Source: Tretioscincus oriximinensis
Taxonomy: Eukaryota > Chordata > Lepidosauria > Squamata > Gymnophthalmidae
Assembly (NCBI GenBank): GCA_022410635.1
Contig: JAJVDF010000412.1
Coordinates: 416,516-480,515 of the forward strand
Length of the DNA: 64,000 nucleotides
Reading direction: 5' to 3'
Positions 22,061 through 34,403 of this stretch are shown piece by piece; position 1 is the stretch's first letter; every line of letters starts with the position of its first letter. The position numbers were made by a program, and so were the translations under genes. The notes beneath the pieces were generated by a model, which was not told the origin of the DNA, made no database searches, and worked only from the letters and a program-made list of their open reading frames with translations.

Positions 22061-23535
22061 AACAAAATNGAAGCTTAGAAAAAAAGTAATTTGTCAATCC
22101 AAGTTTTCCAGAATTCATAATAAGCAAAATTCTTCTCTGTGGTTTTCACTGGAAATACGAGACGCTTTAAAAAGATTTCACAAGCTGTCTGGGAACAAAA
22201 TCTTTATTGAAAGGATGTAGCAATCATTTTACTACTGTCTATCTCCTGGGAAAAATGTTGTAACTAGCAACTCCCCTACTGGTCACTACTGGGGTCTTTA
22301 GGCATAACAGGCCTTGACTGGCAATGCTGATGCATATGGCAAAAGCTTATATAAATTCCTCATGGAAACTTCAGATTATCACAGTATTTTTATTGGTAAA
22401 TTCTTCATAATCAGATCTTGACAGAGATTCTAACATTGGAATCCCAGTTGAGATTAGCAGCTTCATCTTGGAACCTAGATAGAAGAAGCAATCTAGTTAA
22501 CACAGATTGCATAGCCAATATTTATTGATTGCTTTGTCTTACAAAGCATCTTCCATAATTTAAGTAATTTTTTAGTTGACATCTGTATATCCCATTGAAC
22601 TTGCCAGTAGATCTCTGGAAATAAAATGGTTTGGTCTTGTGTTTTAGAAAGCAATTGTCTGAAGGTACGAAGAGCTCATGCAACTAAGATTCATTTGAAA
22701 GTTTGTTGAAGAAGCACGCAGAAGAGATTTTCCTCTATGTAGATCTTAAGAAAATAGCTGCAAAAGCTACAGTACCTGCATCTTTCAAGACTGAGATCCT
22801 TTCCATGTGTCTTCATCAGTCGTTTCTTCTAGTTTAAGAACTGCTCTGTTTAAGAGCAGAGGAGGTGGTAGATTCTTTTGCTCTCTCCATTGTGATGCTA
22901 AGAAGCTGTAGAGTTCGTAAACATCCCCCCTTTTACACTTCTGTTGGGGAGGGCACAATACACTCCCTGCTGGCAGCAGAATGGATATCATGGCCCTTAT
23001 TATGGAGTTAGACATGCAGAGCCCAACCGCAGAGAGCTGTCAGTCCCACTTTTCAGTGACAAAAACAAGCCATAAATAAGCTAATGCCTCACAGCAAGAG
23101 AGCTTATGTATGTATGAGAGCCTATGTGTATAAGAGAAGGAGGAAGAGAAAAAAGGAGAAAGGTGTGTATGTGTTTGGGTGAAATGCATGTGCATAACAG
23201 AAGTATTGATCTATGTTTGTTCCTGTGTGGAAGAAGTTGCATGACTTGCTACACTTGTTTCATATATATATATATAGTTACTTCAAGGTGTTCCCATGAT
23301 TGCAGTGTAGTTGTAGCTGTTTCTGCACTGGGAGAAGTCCAAAAGTGCATTATTGATACAGGTATAATTTAAGTCCTGCCTAGTGAGAAAGTGATCAAAC
23401 AGGTAGGTGCATTGTACCTTGGATAGAGAAGCTAGCTTCCAAAGTTGTACAGAATGTTTCTCTGATATAATATCATTGGCACAAGCAAACTTTAAATTGT
23501 CTTTTTGTATAATGATCAAAATATTGTTTAGATTT
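22061..23535. other. AT-rich DNA, no recognisable feature
   Basis: No gene or assignable repeat apart from a short (TA)n run near 23,261-23,277. Confidence 0.5.
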
Positions 23536-23555
23536 TCTGTCTTTCACTTACTAAA

Positions 23556-23590
23556 GATGGATTAAAAGTATGTGGCGGAATAAAACCAAA
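23556..23590. mobile_element. half copy of the palindromic MITE family
   Basis: 'aaagatggattaaaagtatgtggcggaat' matches the right arm of the palindromic family seen complete at 24,433 and 34,278. No left arm is recognisable. Confidence 0.5.
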
Positions 23591-23899
23591 GAGTAAAATT
23601 GCCTTTTCTGATTATGTACAGGATAGAATGTAGAATAGTAGTGTTTAAATTTGTCACTAGCCATGCCTTACATTCTCTATTCCATATTCTAATTTTCAGT
23701 ATACTTGTAAACATGGTGTGATCGAAAAATAATACTGATACCTGAACAGATGTGTACTTTTATATGTTTTATACAATGCCGTGTACACTGATGGTACTAT
23801 AAACAAATTGCGATAAGCCATTTCAATAATGATGGAGAGATGAGTAAGTACTGCTACATCAGTCACGGAGAAACTTTTTGCATTAATTTATCTGCAGTC

Positions 23900-24185
23900 T
23901 GAATAATTGAAGTTTGTTGTCTGAAACAGTACCATCTGCCCCATGGTACTGGTTCAGTTGAGTACTAGCTTCAGCCCCAGCCCCAAAACCTATGTGAGCT
24001 TTAGGGCTGGCCTCCAAGGCTTCAAAGACTAGGAAGAAGCTACTGGAGGACCCTTTTTGGTTATGTGCTTTGGTGTGTTGCTGAAATGGATCGCTGGTAT
24101 TTTCAAATACAGAGGCATGCCTTTGACATGCCTCTGTGTTCCAGAGGTCAGCTGTCCTGTTGTACCAGTAGTCCCAACCAGAAAC
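23900..24185. repeat. segment with short hairpin
   Basis: 'cagaggcatg' and 'catgcctctg' (24,111-24,137) form a 10-bp stem with a 7-base loop. The surrounding segment is GC-richer than average and may be a repeat, but no ends or family could be recognised. Confidence 0.3.
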
Positions 24186-24432
24186 CAACTTTACAACTTA
24201 TTATTGTGGATTAGAGGTAAGTGAAGAAAGACTTAAAGTCTCATCATCTTATCTCTGTGGATATTATAATGTCTAATATATGTTCAAAGATTAATTCCTA
24301 CTGATTTGCATCCTAGAAGATCTCTAGCCTTTCTATGTTCCTTCAAAACATTTTCCCTTAAAAGCCACCAAATGGGAAATATTTGCATTGTATCATTTTA
24401 ACTTTGGGTGTTCTGCTGTAAAACTAAGAAGT

Positions 24433-24572
24433 AGACTCCAACCAATACGTACTTTTAATCCATCTTCAGGCCTGAAAACCTGGACTAAAACAGGAAAATT
24501 CTCCCCTCCCCCTGTGGTTTAGTCCAGTTCTTTAGGAATGAAGATGGGTTAAAAGTATTTGTCAGAACAGCA
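24433..24572. mobile_element. palindromic MITE family, full copy
   Basis: The left arm 'acttttaatccatcttcagg' pairs with 'aagatgggttaaaagtattt' on the right, and 'cctgaaaacctggactaaaa' pairs with 'tttagtccagttctttagg', so the whole element folds on itself. The same consensus recurs at 29,675, 34,278 and 60,818, with half copies at 23,556, 36,757 and 50,752. There is no coding capacity. The outer end is 'gtcagaacagca' on the right; the target duplication is unclear. Confidence 0.75.
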
Positions 24573-24577
24573 TCTAA

Positions 24578-24987
24578 GTCTGCATCCACACAGCAGATCT
24601 CTACCTCTATCTCAGAGACATTGAGAAAGCTCCACCATACTGGATCGCACATCACCAACAATGTACTGAAAAGTTCCATTGCTCTGCATTTTCTTAGAGC
24701 ACATATTGTCCAGTCCTGTAGCGGAGCCCTTCAGGTAACCACTATTATNCCTGTTGTGACATGTGGTTCCATACATAAGGTGAGATACCCAGCATAGTAT
24801 ATGCATGGAAAGGGAAGCTTAGCCAGGCATGTGAGCATGAGGTGAGATTCCTGGATGTTGCTGTCCAGTCCTATCATAGACTTGACAAGCAGCATGCAGG
24901 ATATTTTAGGTAAGTGCAGTGGAGGGGCAATTGCTTACAGCCCACCATACCCTGAAAATGTGGACCAAAGCTCCCTGTGTGGATGCC
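24578..24987 (-). mobile_element. Harbinger-like MITE, inverted relative to the 39.9-kb copy
   Basis: It opens 'tctgcatccacacagcagat' and closes 'ctccctgtgtggatgcc'. The interior 'actgaaaagttccattgctctgcat' is the complement of 'atgtggagcaacgggactttt' at about 40,212-40,232. TAA precedes the left end (24,575-24,577). Length, about 410 bp, is the same as the other copy. Superfamily is inferred from the 3-base TWA-type target and remains tentative. Confidence 0.65.
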
Positions 24988-25599
24988 TACAATTATAGAA
25001 TATTTGACTTTGATCTTTTTGTTCTGGAAGTGCCTGGCAAATCTTACTGTTTTTTGGAATCGGAGTCATGACCAAAATCTGGTTGACTGCATAGGTACTT
25101 CCACAGTCACCTTGATTCAGCTTTCTTTGAAGTGATACAGACATGCCTACTTTTGGAAACCTTTGCAAAAGATAAAACAGCTAGAAAATAAGGCTGAGAT
25201 TTAAAGTTTCTGGTCTATACATCTCTGCCACTTTTAATTAACACCCTTCCTGCACATACATATATCACATAAGGGGATTCTGTCCATGTAAAGGTTTTAT
25301 ATAGCAGCTGCCAGCTCTGCATCCAAGTGGATTAATTAATTCATGTCTGTAAAAAGCTTGTTAAGTGCTGTAATGATGATTATGTTGAGCAGTACCTAAC
25401 AACATGCCTCCTGATTCAGCTTTAAAACTGGTACACAATTTGGCATAAAATATTTGTTTTTATTTCAGACAGATAAACTGCCAAATTCAGCTCATAATAG
25501 ATGGGCTTTAAAGTTCTTGTTCTGCCTGGGCTGAAGTTTAGCATCTTTTCTTTTTTCTTTTGTGTATGTGTTTTTTGTTTCGGGTAGAGTGGTTGTATT

Positions 25600-26240
25600 T
25601 CTCCCCTCCTAGCAGCTGCTCAGGATGCAATATTTCCCCACAACACACTCACTCCCTTATGAAATGGCGCGTTGGTAAGTGCTACTTAAGAAAACACATG
25701 TTCTCCCCCTTGAAAGTAGCCCCCCCTCCTCACACCAACACCTTTCTTTATTCGACCCAAACCTCACCAAGGGGAATTCGTAACAACTGCGGTGATAAAT
25801 CCGCCCGCAGATAATTGGCAAGAAAACAACACTTGTGCAGTATATAACGTTTTATGGTTGTTTCATGTACTTTATTATAATACTAATGAGCAGTTATATA
25901 TCAGGAGCTAACTGCACGCTGGATTAGCTTGTTAGCATGATATGAAATGGCAGAGCAAATAGTCTGGGCCTCCTCGTCTGCCTGCTCACTCTTCCCCTCC
26001 ACCCCGCTTGCAATCTCATTTGCACTGAGTAATTAGTATGCAAATTAGAGCCCAGGACCACACAAGTTCTAGTATATTACAAGGGCTTTATTATACTCTT
26101 GTGAGTGGATGATGGAAATGGCCCATGGCAGTGTTTATCTCACTACCCCTCTCTCTGTCTATGTCTCCCTTGCTTTCATCCGTACATAATACTGGCCAAG
26201 AATAAACATACATTGCTCTGGGCTCGTCACGTTATGGGTC
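25600..26240. promoter_or_regulatory. candidate conserved non-coding block with POU octamer
   Basis: The block is unique, without repeat motifs, and includes a perfect octamer ATGCAAAT at 26,038-26,045 embedded between two 'taattag'/'aattag' homeodomain sites. Other AT-rich homeodomain-like sites and retained CpGs ('atggcgcgttgg', 'aatccgcccgcag') occur at 25,665-25,810. Enhancer function is inference; an alignment to other reptile, bird and mammal genomes would decide. Confidence 0.35.
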
Positions 26241-26244
26241 CCTG

Positions 26245-26900
26245 AAGATCTCACCAACTTGGCTTTGCCTCAGCAATGGGATCCTCCGTTTAGAAATGCC
26301 ATATCAATGATGTTCATGATAATAATCCTTATGGTAGCGGCTGTGATGATGATGAAGGAAACTCTCTCAGCTTTTGTCAATACTGCTAATAACATGAATA
26401 TTATGGAAAATTGTTCTGCGGTGAGTACAGTTCTTTGACTTACTGCTGGGACTGGGTATGTCCACATAGCTGATCGAATTTTGAACAATATACTGTACAT
26501 GCTTTCTTCTTCTTTTTGACCTACTGAATTGTTTGCCTGAGTCAGAAAAGATCCTTCCTATTCAGGAATCCTTTTTCAAGTGAAAGATCCATTGCATGTA
26601 GTATAAAAGTAAGAGGAATGATGACTATGCTGGCAATAGACTCTTGACAATTTTTGAGTATTGGTCCACTATGTTTTGTAGTTTCAGTGTAATTTGTCTA
26701 ATTCTGACTATAAAATCCATGGCTCTAGAGAATAGCTCAGTCACAGTGTTGTCTTATCTAGACAATTTATTACAATCATTGACTGATTACAACCATTAAA
26801 GACCAGCTCATGTTCTGAGATCTGTTGGTGAGGTCCTCTTGACTGTGCTACCCCCTTTTGCAATCAAGGGCAGAGGATGGTATGAGAAAGTAAAGGTACT
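26245..26900. other. single-copy DNA, no recognisable feature
   Basis: No gene or assignable repeat was seen. Confidence 0.5.
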
Positions 26901-26904
26901 GCAT

Positions 26905-26995
26905 TTGTCTTCTGCTTGAGAATGCCCATGTGTGAGACAGGATGTTGGGTTAAATGGGCTGTGACCTGATTCAGTAGGGCTTTCCTTAGACCCTT
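26905..26995 (+). mobile_element. CR1/L3 LINE tail, short decayed copy
   Basis: 'gtgtgagacaggatgttgggttaaatgggctgtgacctgattcagtagggct' parallels the terminal segment at 59,107-59,158. The terminal octamers are degraded. Confidence 0.7.
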
Positions 26996-26999
26996 GAGA

Positions 27000-28000
27000 C
27001 ATTCTCAGTGATAGCCTCCAGACTTTGAGTAAACTGTCCTCTAAGGTAAGTCACATACTTTCCTTATATGTATTTAGATATCTGGAAAACATGTACCTCT
27101 TTGCTCTTCTCTTTAGCTGTGGGAACAGCATTCCCTCCAGATGCTGGCATATTGTTCTAGCTGATTTATTTTATCTGCGGTTATAGTGATAAATAAATAA
27201 ATACCGTAAGTATACATTCATATTTAGAGGGGTTTTTTTTTTTATTATTTAGTGAGCTTTCCCAAAGTGGCTCAGACTATTTGTATATTCTGCAATTCTA
27301 ATTCGTAGTAATTCCCTACTACCGTCATTTCCACTCAAAATGTCCCATAATATACTAGTACAGGATGGCCTTTCTGAAGCCTGTGAATGGAATGACCTTT
27401 TAGTGGGCATTTTCCCCCTTCCCTACCATTGCTCCTGTTTCTGTCCCCCCGTTGTCCTGCCTCCACACCATCCTTCTACCACTGGTCTTACTGTTGACAA
27501 GGTTGCCTCTCGGGCTGGCTGGGTTATGAATGCAATGGCAGTTGGCTTCATGGTGGTGGACATGTTACAGCATGCCCTTCTGGCAATGTGCTGTGGGGTT
27601 GGATTGGAGGTAGGATTTTTCTATCATGTCCAATGGCCTCCTTTTGTCCACACACCCCACCTTAAGAGAACTCATCACCAGCATGGGAATTAGTTAATAA
27701 AATGGTTATTTAAAAAAGAAATTACAATTTTATAAGAGAAATAGTGATATAAAATTAGTTTACGACTTAAAGTAATTTGCCCTGGTGGCAATGCAGTATA
27801 GTATTCTGCAAAGGATACTTTAATATAATGCTAAGTATGATTCAACAGAGAAAATAAAGTTTGTAAGAACAATAGGGAGTTTCATTCCACTCTTTCATCT
27901 TTACACTTCTGCAACTGCTTTGAAAGTCTTTAGAACTAAGGAAGAGCTGCAAGTCTCAAGGAAAAAATCCACTCCTGACTGCATTAATACTTAGCATAAA
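27000..28000. other. single-copy DNA, no recognisable feature
   Basis: A 117-codon plus-strand frame (27,340-27,693) has no recognisable domain, no splice context and no homologue that I can name, so I do not call it a gene. A G run closes the stretch near 28,013-28,021. Confidence 0.5.
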
Positions 28001-28009
28001 ATGCATGTA

Positions 28010-28420
28010 GGGAGGGGGGGGAATTTGTGTAGCCGGCAGTTTTTGCAAAGCACTGAAGTACGCCACACATCACCCTCTGACAGGCCCTGATGTTAGCTCC
28101 CAGAATGGATCACAGGAGACTCATTAGAAAAAACAAATATTATCGCACGCTGTGGTGATTTATGGGGAAAAATGAAAAATTTTGTGTTGTGGCGTTCTTG
28201 CTTTCCACGGCTTTCATGCAGGGAAGTTATTTATGGCGTCGGGCCCTTAGCAAGAAACACTGAAGCTGTTGCTGCCACAAACTGTGTGGGTTTGACTTTT
28301 AATAGCAGCGTAAAATTTCCTTGCCCCAACCTCTTGCCCCTTTTGATATTAAATCAGATGTGTTTTGAAGATAATGATCAACGTGCTTTTTTGAAAAGAA
28401 AATTGTACTAGCGATTTGTT
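28010..28420. promoter_or_regulatory. candidate conserved non-coding block
   Basis: Repeat-free sequence with CpGs in otherwise CpG-poor surroundings ('tatcgcacgctgtgg', 'ggcgtcgggccc', 'atcaacgtgc') and forkhead/homeodomain-like sites ('ttgtttacg' near 28,416, 'atattaaatc' near 28,346). There is no intact frame with protein character. The call is based on composition only. Confidence 0.3.
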
Positions 28421-28429
28421 TACGTGTAA

Positions 28430-29670
28430 GAAATAAAATAGAAGAGGAAACTGCAGAAAACTGATAGACAAGGTTTGCTTTCCAGATTTACGTAGCCCCG
28501 TATTTATTTAAAAGTAAAAGCAAATTATTACCTTGAGAGAGGCAACAACAATGCTATATAACAATGATCTAAATTTTAGAGTGTAGTTTTCTGTACCTGC
28601 CAGTATTTATCTAAAGAGACTCTGCATTTGCTTTTTTTAAGCTTTGCTAAACAGTGACTAGATTATAGTAGAATTTATGGTAGATCGCAAGGCAAAGCCA
28701 ACTTTAGAGTAGTAGTCCAGATGTGGAAAATGAAGCAACACAGGTGCCCAGGTGCTGTTTGAATCATACATCATGTTCTAGATCTGTCCCAGGGATCCAA
28801 NGAAGCCTCTTTAGATAGAAGAATAAAATACAGTGTGTATGACATATGGGATGATGTATCTCTTCTTAAGGGGAGAAACAAGTAAGCATGAGCATTATAG
28901 CCAATGTATATTGGCTTGATAAAACAAGAGTTTGGCTTGATTAGATTGTCATTTTTCTGTTTCCTTTCGTTTCCATCTTTGGTTACCCTTCCCCAGACTA
29001 AAAAGCCTCTCCAGACATTCTGATTCTCTTGAGATTAAGATCTGAAGAAATATGTCTAGAGTTGAGAGGTTGCTGGTGTATGACCCATCCGGTAACCTCC
29101 CTCACTGAACTGGCAGAGATAGTTCTTGGTGTGCATGTTGAGGAACCCCAGGTCTTGAGGGACATTAGAACTCACACACTGAGTTGGTTTCCTTAGAACT
29201 AATGTTGAAATTCGTAGCCTCCTTGACAGCCATGGGACTGTTTATCTGGTTGTAGTACCAACATGTGGGACAGGTGATTTTTTGTGTGGAGGATAATAGC
29301 CTGTATGTGGGGATGGATGGGGGTTGGAGAACCCTTATCTGCAGGGTTAAGGGCCGTTAAGATGGTGCTTCCAAGGATACTTAAAAAATTTAGTGGTTTT
29401 CTGAATACTCTTGGGGATGGATTTCCTATTGTGGCCTTTGTGGTCTTATGCAGTAGTGGCCATCAATATGATTGCTTCTGAGTAATCACTCTGATGCTGT
29501 GAAGCCAGCATTGTCCTTTCATTTTCTGAGAAGCTTTGAAGGGTAAAACAGATCAGGAAATTATTTGTGATGAAACNGTGAAGATGACCAAATGCGTGTA
29601 AAGTGCTTATTTACACCAGTGAAGACATCAGAAATAGTATATTTTCCAGCTTCTACTGTATCCTAATATA
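28430..29670. other. single-copy DNA, no recognisable feature
   Basis: No gene or assignable repeat was seen. Confidence 0.5.
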
Positions 29671-29674
29671 GCAT

Positions 29675-29798
29675 AAGATGCTGCTCTGACACACACTTTA
29701 AATCCATTTTCAATCCCGAAGAGCTAGAAAGAACATTTTTTTGATTTAGTCCAGTTCTTCAGGACTGAAGGTGGAAAATATGAGTTGGAACATCACCT
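29675..29798. mobile_element. palindromic MITE family copy
   Basis: 'gatgctgctctgacacacac' opens the left arm and 'tttagtccagttcttcagg' with 'actgaaggtgg' marks the right arm. The ends are diverged from one another, so this is an older copy than that at 34.3 kb. Confidence 0.7.
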
Positions 29799-29799
29799 A

Positions 29800-30990
29800 A
29801 TAGAGCTGTTTAGCTTCTCAGCTGTCATTGAAACAGGGCTGAACATTGGAACTGTATTCGGAGTAAGCAGCATCATGTATAACAGCAACTTGGTGTTTGC
29901 ATGTTAGCACATATTGTTCCACTTCTAACATGGCTTAAACTGCTTAATGAAAATGTGTTTGACTAGACCCCACCTACATCAAGTTAATTTAATAATGAGC
30001 TGGGATTTCTCATGAGAAGATTGTAGGGGTGAGATGTCACTAATTTGCTAAGTTTCATTTCTGCTTAGCCTTTCGTTCAGGAAGGGTTGAGGACATCCTA
30101 AATTGAAGCCTAGATGCAGTGATGGGGATCAGGAAACTTGACAAAATGACTATCCTGTAGTAAGAAATTATGGAGTTTGGGCAAAGTTGCCTGTTCTAGA
30201 ATGAGGCTGCCGTCCCATAATAAGCTGGTATTTAGCCTGGAAATATTTCTGAACCATCACTGTTATTTGAGGCTTATGTGATTTCTGCAGTCTGTTTGTC
30301 ACTTGGGCTCCATTTCCAGTGCAGCAAATAGTTTGGGAACAAAGGAGATGGAATCCGGATTCAATTCGGTTTCTTTTTCTTTTCTTCAAACCAGACTCCC
30401 CAGCTTTACAGGAGCTAGGAAAGTAGAGAAAGGGTGGCTTGAACCCATCTAGTAGCCAGCTCGGGGAGTTCCAAAAGGGTGTAAATGCAGAGAGAAGGTG
30501 CTATCTTTCCTTCCATGAATCTTTACCTTTATTCCTTCCAGCTTCCCTTCAAAAGTTGGGCAGGAGGAAAATGATTAGGGAGTCGAATCCCTTCCATTTC
30601 TGATCAGTGTTGTCCCTTCCATTTTTTCCAGTGGTTGGTATTTGCGAAACTGTTGTTGTTATATCAGTCAAGGTGGGGGGGGGAGAGGAGTATGATCGTC
30701 ATTTGAAGATTATGGCTTTATGGCAGGTATTCAAAAAACGTGCCAGTACCAAGGTTCACCAATGCTGATCTAAATAATTTTCTGTTTCCTTTAAACAAAA
30801 AGCAGTGCTGCTGGAGTTTCTTTTTTTATCATTTGAAACCCTGTCTGGATAGGGCCTTTTTTTAAAAATATGTTTGGACATTGTTTAACCATACCAAATG
30901 TTTATGAATTTCAGGCTACTTCTGTGTTCAACTTACTTATTTTAAGTGCCTCTTTTAATCTCCATGGTTTGGAGTTGAGGACTGATAAGG
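29800..30990. other. single-copy DNA, no recognisable feature
   Basis: No gene or assignable repeat. A G run of 10 lies near 30,673-30,684. Confidence 0.5.
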
Positions 30991-30993
30991 AAG

Positions 30994-30994
30994 G

Positions 30995-31027
<33 letters not shown>

Positions 31028-31053
31028 CATACATACATACATACATACATACA

Positions 31054-31083
<30 letters not shown>
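30994..31083. repeat. compound tetranucleotide microsatellite (GATA)n-(CATA)n
   Basis: About 8 uninterrupted GATA-type units pass directly into about 14 uninterrupted ACAT units. The tyrosine/cysteine/valine/methionine-repeat frames on the minus strand are products of this repeat and not genes. Confidence 0.97.
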
Positions 31084-31084
<1 letters not shown>

Positions 31085-33095
31085 TTGAAACATAGAGGTA
31101 TGTGTAGGAATGTATGGTAGGAAAGGTGATGGATTGCCTCCAAATGTTAAAAGAGTGGGACATTTTACAAGAACATTTAGCCTAATTTTCAAGTATAGTA
31201 AAAAGCAATCAATTATATTTTGTTGATTCCAATAATTTAAAGTTCATTAGTTTGTTGGATTTGTTAGAGTTTGTATGATCCCAAAGGTTCTGTGATTTTG
31301 AAACAAAATTGTTCAATGGTAGAGATCTGTTCTATTTTGTTAAATTTTATTATGTCTAAAAGTATTTATTTAAACTTTGAAAAGTAAAAAAAATCCATTT
31401 TGCCTCTAGTACATGGAAATTGCATCACTATTTATTTCTCTTTTTAGTTCTCAGTACATCTTCCTGTGAGTCTTTAAAATGATCAAATTACTGCTTTATT
31501 TTTTAAGACCTTAAACAAAGGAGAACTCCATAAATCTTTTACAATGAAGTCAGATTCGTTTATCAAGAGCTGAATCATGCTTAACAAAGGATGCCCTCTT
31601 CTATCACCATTTCATTCTGGGCTGTTATTTTGTCCCGAGAAACTTTGTGCTTCGAGGGGGATGAGAATATTTTTAAAAAAATAGAGGGATTATACTGTAT
31701 AAAAATAGATAGGAAATTGCAAGTGAAATAGGTAACTTTTTGCTGGAATAAATAAACTCTACTGTCTTACACCCTCTGGAGATAATTCAAACCTGGGATA
31801 TCAAGAAAATAAAGGACTATTGTATTGTGATGCTTCCAAAATTAAGAAATAGAAAATGGGGGCCAATTATCTTACAAACATAGCAATGCACCCCTTCAGA
31901 AAGTATTTACTTCTGCACAGTTCTAAACTCTTCCTATTATGAAAACCACAGGAAGATACTAAAACCTACAAGACGCCATTGGACATTGTAAATTTTATTT
32001 TATATTGGCCATCTTATGATGGTATCCAGAATAATTTACTTGGCATAACAGGTAGCTGTGTTTCATATGTTAGCATACAAGTTGCATGCTTTATTTGGGC
32101 AGCATTTAAGATTAGAAAGGCTCATGTCCCCTGAATTTTCTCCCAAATTTGAATCTGAAACTATTTTATTGTAATTTTTAATGTTTTGTGCTTTTGTTAT
32201 GATAATAGCTGTGACAAAAAACATTGATTAGTTGACTAATATGAGTAAAAAAGTATTAAGACCTTTCTACTGGTAAATATTTTAGATACAATTTTCACAA
32301 AAATACATTTTTACAAATATTACTTTTGCAAAATGTAAAATCCAGTATAAAAAGTATTACTTTTTAAAATGTTATTTTTGCAATTTTCCTTTGAGCCATT
32401 TTAATGGGACATTCTCAGTTTTTATATGCAATTAATACCTATCACACAGGATGGCCATGCTTACCCTTCTGAGCTGTGCCTTCCTCTAACTTCAGCCCAA
32501 GTGAAACTGTCCCACTTCTTTGTGTTTCTGGATGAAGTGAGGCTGGAGGTCAGAGAGTCTCTTCTTACTGCAGATGCACAGGGTACAAGGTAATGCTTTT
32601 GTTGTCTGTGGGAAGAGATGGTTCTTTGTGCTTTTTCTTTTTACGGAGCATTGCAAAGTGCAGCCCTTGAATAGAGTCAGTAGGCATCACTTTAGGTTAT
32701 AATAAATAATGATCTCATGGTGCTCTGTGCAAGTGTTAATCTCAGCCTTCGTAATGTACGCTGGACTAATTTCTACCAGGTTCTTGGGCACTGTTGCTAA
32801 GTGTTCTTAGGGCTGGAGCGAGTATGCCATCCTCCCCCTCACTCCTCCAAACTCTTTGGGTGGCTAAACACCCCCCCGCCATCTTTTTTGCCTGGCTGCT
32901 CCTTTCCTAAGCACCCCTACAGTGATGCAATAAGCTTTCCGGAGCAATGGTTATTGGTTGCCCTTTTCCTCTTTTGTACCAAACTCAAGTGTCCTCCTGT
33001 TCTTCCTCCTCTGCTCCTCCCTCTCCCTTCTCCCACCCTGATTACTTTTCAGCAGAGCCAGCATAGGAGGAGTTAATACCCAGTGACACCTGCAG
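31084..33095. other. AT-rich single-copy DNA
   Basis: No gene or assignable repeat over 2 kb. About 32,800-33,050 is C/T-rich. Confidence 0.5.
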
Positions 33096-33099
33096 GTTT

Positions 33100-33480
33100 G
33101 CTGGTATTGTTGACATGAGGAGGAGGGGAGATTCTTGGAGGGGAGGGGGCTTTATTATTTAGGGCTCAGCAGGCCCTGGGCTTCCATTGTCCAAGTGGCA
33201 AATAAATAGGAGAAAGCAAGTCTTCCCTATGGCCTCCACCATGGGAGGTTAACAGCTGGGCATGACATGACAAATTGGACACTTTTCGGTAGCGATGGAT
33301 CCTATCAGCCTTGAGCTAAAGCACACAAGGAATAATGGGAGGAGGACCTTATGAAGGGCTAATTTAACTTTGGGAGGGATTTCCCTTCTTCACAGCCAAG
33401 CCTCATGGGTTGTGTACTCCTTTTAAAAAGTTAATGGCAGCCTCCAAACAGCAGGGAGGAAAGTCAGGCATTAAGGAGAA
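33100..33480. promoter_or_regulatory. candidate conserved non-coding block
   Basis: The block has no repeat signature and is GC-richer than its surroundings. It contains 'gggctttattatttagggctc' (Hox/Cdx-like TTTAT core), 'ccaagtggcaaataaatagg' and 'gctaatttaactttggg' motifs. The regulatory call is inference from composition; I could not test conservation. Confidence 0.28.
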
Positions 33481-33586
33481 CTTGCCTTTCCTCTTACCCT
33501 GTCTTTGTGTGTGCAGTTCCCTCTAGTATGGCTTTTCTTACCAGTATGATTTTGACTTAACACTTTCCAGAAACCTGCCATGCAGT

Positions 33587-33926
33587 TAGTGTTACCAGAT
33601 AAAATCCGGGATAGAAGTTTATACCTTTAATGACTATAGAAGAAAGGAATTCTCTTCGTATGCAACTTCTAATGCCTGGAGAGAGAGCCATTTTTTCATA
33701 TCCATTAAACTTCTGTTCTATTCTATTTAGTCAGAACCATAATTGTAACATTCTGGATCTTTAACACTATTTACAGTTTTAAGATAAGTGACTAGTAACC
33801 TGCGACAGCTCGATATGGCATCAAGATATGGTATCTGTTGATCGAGCCACAGGATTGACAAGTGGTCATCGTATTTACCAGTATCTTGCCTTGTAAGGTG
33901 GCATTCTGGATTTTATACCAGAGTGA
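33587..33926. mobile_element. inverted-repeat element, probably interrupted
   Basis: 'ttaccagataaaatccggga' (33,591-33,610 region) is mirrored by 'attctggattttataccag' near 33,904-33,922. The same terminus occurs at 41,488-41,645 (158 bp complete) and as a single end at 56,575. This copy is about 180 bases longer than the complete one. The extra segment near 33,790-33,890 has its own 'agctcgat'/'gatcgagc' symmetry, which suggests a nested insertion. Confidence 0.5.
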
Positions 33927-34277
33927 AAAAATACAGACCCATTTGAGAAGGGAAAACTAGGTGACTTATTGTTTTGTCTCATTAGGCAAGGGACACATCA
34001 AAAGTAACACTATAAGACAAAATAAACGCTATAAATGAAGTATATTTTCTCATTCTAAACATTTTGTAACCTGTCCCAGCCTAATATGAAATAGTTTTTA
34101 AGATTAATTGGTGGAATTCTTTTCATTTGTATAATAGTTTTAGCATAATCCCTTCTGGCAGAAACTCCAGAAATCCGTTTTGTGTCATGTAAGCACCGGC
34201 ATATGAAACTCACCTATAATTTACCAAGGCATATTTAGGAAATAATTTTTAAAAATGAGAGCAAGTTTCTCAAGTAA

Positions 34278-34403
34278 GGTGCTGTTCTGACACATACTTT
34301 TAATCCATCTTCAGTCCTGAGAAATTGGATTAAAGCAGCAAAATAAAGTTTTTTCCTCATTTAATCAGAAATGAAAGATTTTAAATATATGTTGGAATAA
34401 TAG
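34278..34403. mobile_element. palindromic MITE family, best-preserved left arm
   Basis: 'ggtgctgttctgacacatac' then 'ttttaatccatcttcagtcc' gives the clearest version of the family's left arm. The right half ('aatcagaaatgaaagatttt', 'atatgttggaat') is decayed. Confidence 0.65.

Noticed and set aside
27340..27693. 117-codon plus-strand open frame
   Set aside because: No domain, codon or splice evidence; length is within chance for a 64-kb window read in six frames.
30996..31083. Regular spaced repeats, considered as a CRISPR-like array
   Set aside because: Simple tetranucleotide array without spacers; CRISPR is not expected in a vertebrate genome and none was seen anywhere.
30911..31192. Minus-strand frames of 62-93 codons with MYVCMYVC and YLSIYLSI repeats
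   Set aside because: Pure translation of the GATA/CATA microsatellite.
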